A stretch of 64,000 nt of DNA from CBFGRV01 sp965651265 (GTDB taxonomy: Bacteria > Bacteroidota > Rhodothermia > Rhodothermales > VXPQ01), in the NCBI GenBank assembly GCA_965651265.1, contig CBFGRV010000012.1, forward strand, positions 14,416 through 78,415. The letters run 5' to 3'. The notes beneath the pieces were generated by a model. It saw only the letters and a list, made by a program, of their open reading frames with translations. It had not been told where the DNA came from and did no database searches. A program made the position numbers and the translations under genes. The first letter of the stretch is position 1, and every line of letters starts with the position of its first letter. Shown piece by piece: positions 63,227-64,000 of this stretch.

Positions 63227-64000
63227 TCAGGAGGGCGCGAGGCCGAATTCGTTCATCAGCCAGGTGTATTCTCGCTGGATGGAGCTCACGACGTCCGTTT
63301 TCAACTCGTTCGGAAGCACATCCCACGTGTATGTTTCGATCTCCAGGTGGGATGCCGCACGCGATTGAAGCACACGGCTCACAGCATGGGCGATGTCGTC
63401 CTGGGTGGATCCAAGATCGCCGTACCGCTCGACAAAAATCGGCACGTGATAATGGATGCGCCATTCCCGGCTCCTGGTATCGGCTATGTGCGAAAGGGCT
63501 TCGGGAAGGTCCGGATAGTGCCTCATCGAACCATCGTGCTCACGCGAAACGACCTGATGAAGATACGTGGATTCGGCAAAAGGCTGGAGCTGCTCGCGCG
63601 TGCGGGTCCGATCTCGTGCGTTGTCAAACTGGACGCGGAGCGCTGAGCTCACCTGGAGCTTGCTCAACTGGATGCCTTCGCGCTCGAACGCGCCCAGCAC
63701 GTCATCCGGTGCTTCAAACTCGACCGCGAAATGGCACGTATCGTAGCAGACGCGAATGTGATCGCGAAGGGAGGTCTCGGCCTGTTTGGGATTCAGGCCA
63801 TGTCGGCGGACGAGATGGTCCGCGCCGTCCCGAAGTAGATGCTCATTGAAGAAGCGGATGGTTTCGTGACTATCCTCGATGAGACAATCCGGCTCGGGTT
63901 CGAAGCCGACGTGCAGCAGGATTCCGCGTTCGTCTCGAATCCTTTGCAATTCGGCAGCTACATCGGCGAGTCGCAACGCGCCGGCATGCAGAGCATCGCG
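63227..64000 (-). CDS. eboE: EboE-like metabolite-traffic protein (5' end outside window)
   Basis: C-terminal part (257 residues) of a sugar-phosphate-isomerase-like TIM-barrel protein. The frame is open to the window edge (reading ...ALHAGALRLADVAAEL), so the start lies beyond base 64000. Motifs GILLHVGFEPEPDCLIEDS, VCYDTCHFAVEFE and RIHYHVPIFVERYGDLGST match the EboE family. In ebo operons it occurs with a TatD-like hydrolase, a UbiA-type prenyltransferase and a dehydroquinate-synthase-like enzyme; these would be expected to the right of this window. The family's proposed role is delivery or modification of a secreted metabolite. Confidence 0.82.
   Translation of the reverse strand, partial: RDALHAGALRLADVAAELQRIRDERGILLHVGFEPEPDCLIEDSHETIRFFNEHLLRDGADHLVRRHGLNPKQAETSLRDHIRVCYDTCHFAVEFEAPDDVLGAFEREGIQLSKLQVSSALRVQFDNARDRTRTREQLQPFAESTYLHQVVSREHDGSMRHYPDLPEALSHIADTRSREWRIHYHVPIFVERYGDLGSTQDDIAHAVSRVLQSRAASHLEIETYTWDVLPNELKTDVVSSIQREYTWLMNEFGLAPS

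Overview
The window is dense, chromosomal-looking bacterial DNA, GC-rich by eye, with 52 protein-coding genes on both strands. No rRNA, tRNA, insertion sequence, phage gene or CRISPR array was recognised, and no gene-free stretch exceeds about 240 bases. Several genes point to Bacteroidota: a DUF5103 type IX secretion plug-like protein, a DUF3078 protein, a PorV/PorQ-family protein, a Bacteroidota-style histone H1-like protein and an ebo-type cluster. Together with base composition and the number of lipoproteins, a marine or saline Rhodothermia-like lineage is the best guess. This is inferred from gene families, not from a marker tree.

Region by region. 1-7.4 kb: a beta-oxidation operon (acyl-CoA ligase, FadB-type fusion, thiolase, FadE). 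7.4-11.8 kb: an unknown protein behind a large inverted repeat, protoporphyrinogen oxidase, a CsbD-like small protein with a terminator, and an MccB-like carboxylase subunit. 11.8-16.3 kb (minus): a secreted protein, a DUF1080/ThuA/sugar-dehydrogenase fusion and a cytochrome c. 16.4-20.2 kb (minus): BtuF-like and BtuC-like transport proteins coupled to a polyprenyl diphosphate synthase and an MBL hydrolase. 20.2-24.1 kb: lipid kinase, sigma-54 regulator, DeoC, SPOR lipoprotein. 24.1-26.8 kb (minus): RuBisCO-like protein, cupin and DapD. 26.9-33 kb: TerB-like protein, polyphosphate glucokinase, a 47-residue lipoprotein, DnaG, Ppk1 and a SxtJ-like protein. 33-41.3 kb: MOSC protein, lytic transglycosylase-like protein, class-I amidotransferase, DnaE, a degenerate amino-acid kinase, and the histone H1-like protein with a clear promoter. 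41.4-46.3 kb: DUF3078 protein, membrane peptidase, DUF5103 lipoprotein, small E-set protein. 46.4-54.7 kb: SpmB/SpmA, UvrC, a GH18-like lipoprotein, a methylmalonyl-CoA epimerase fusion, a CDF transporter, RsmB. 54.8-60.5 kb: phosphate acquisition (porin, PstSCAB, PhoU). 60.6-64 kb: PorV-like protein, then the end of an ebo-like cluster that leaves the window.

The genes suggest a heterotrophic life style: fatty-acid oxidation, acyl-CoA carboxylation and methylmalonyl-CoA epimerisation, periplasmic sugar oxidation, and phosphate/polyphosphate handling. The most interesting unit is the RuBisCO-like protein plus cupin pair. It resembles the Rhodospirillum rubrum route that sends methylthioadenosine-derived carbon into isoprenoid precursors. 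Other items worth following up are the epimerase fused to a degenerate alpha/beta-hydrolase, the split ThuA domain, the long hairpin overlapping a ribosome-binding region, and the ebo-like pair at the right edge.
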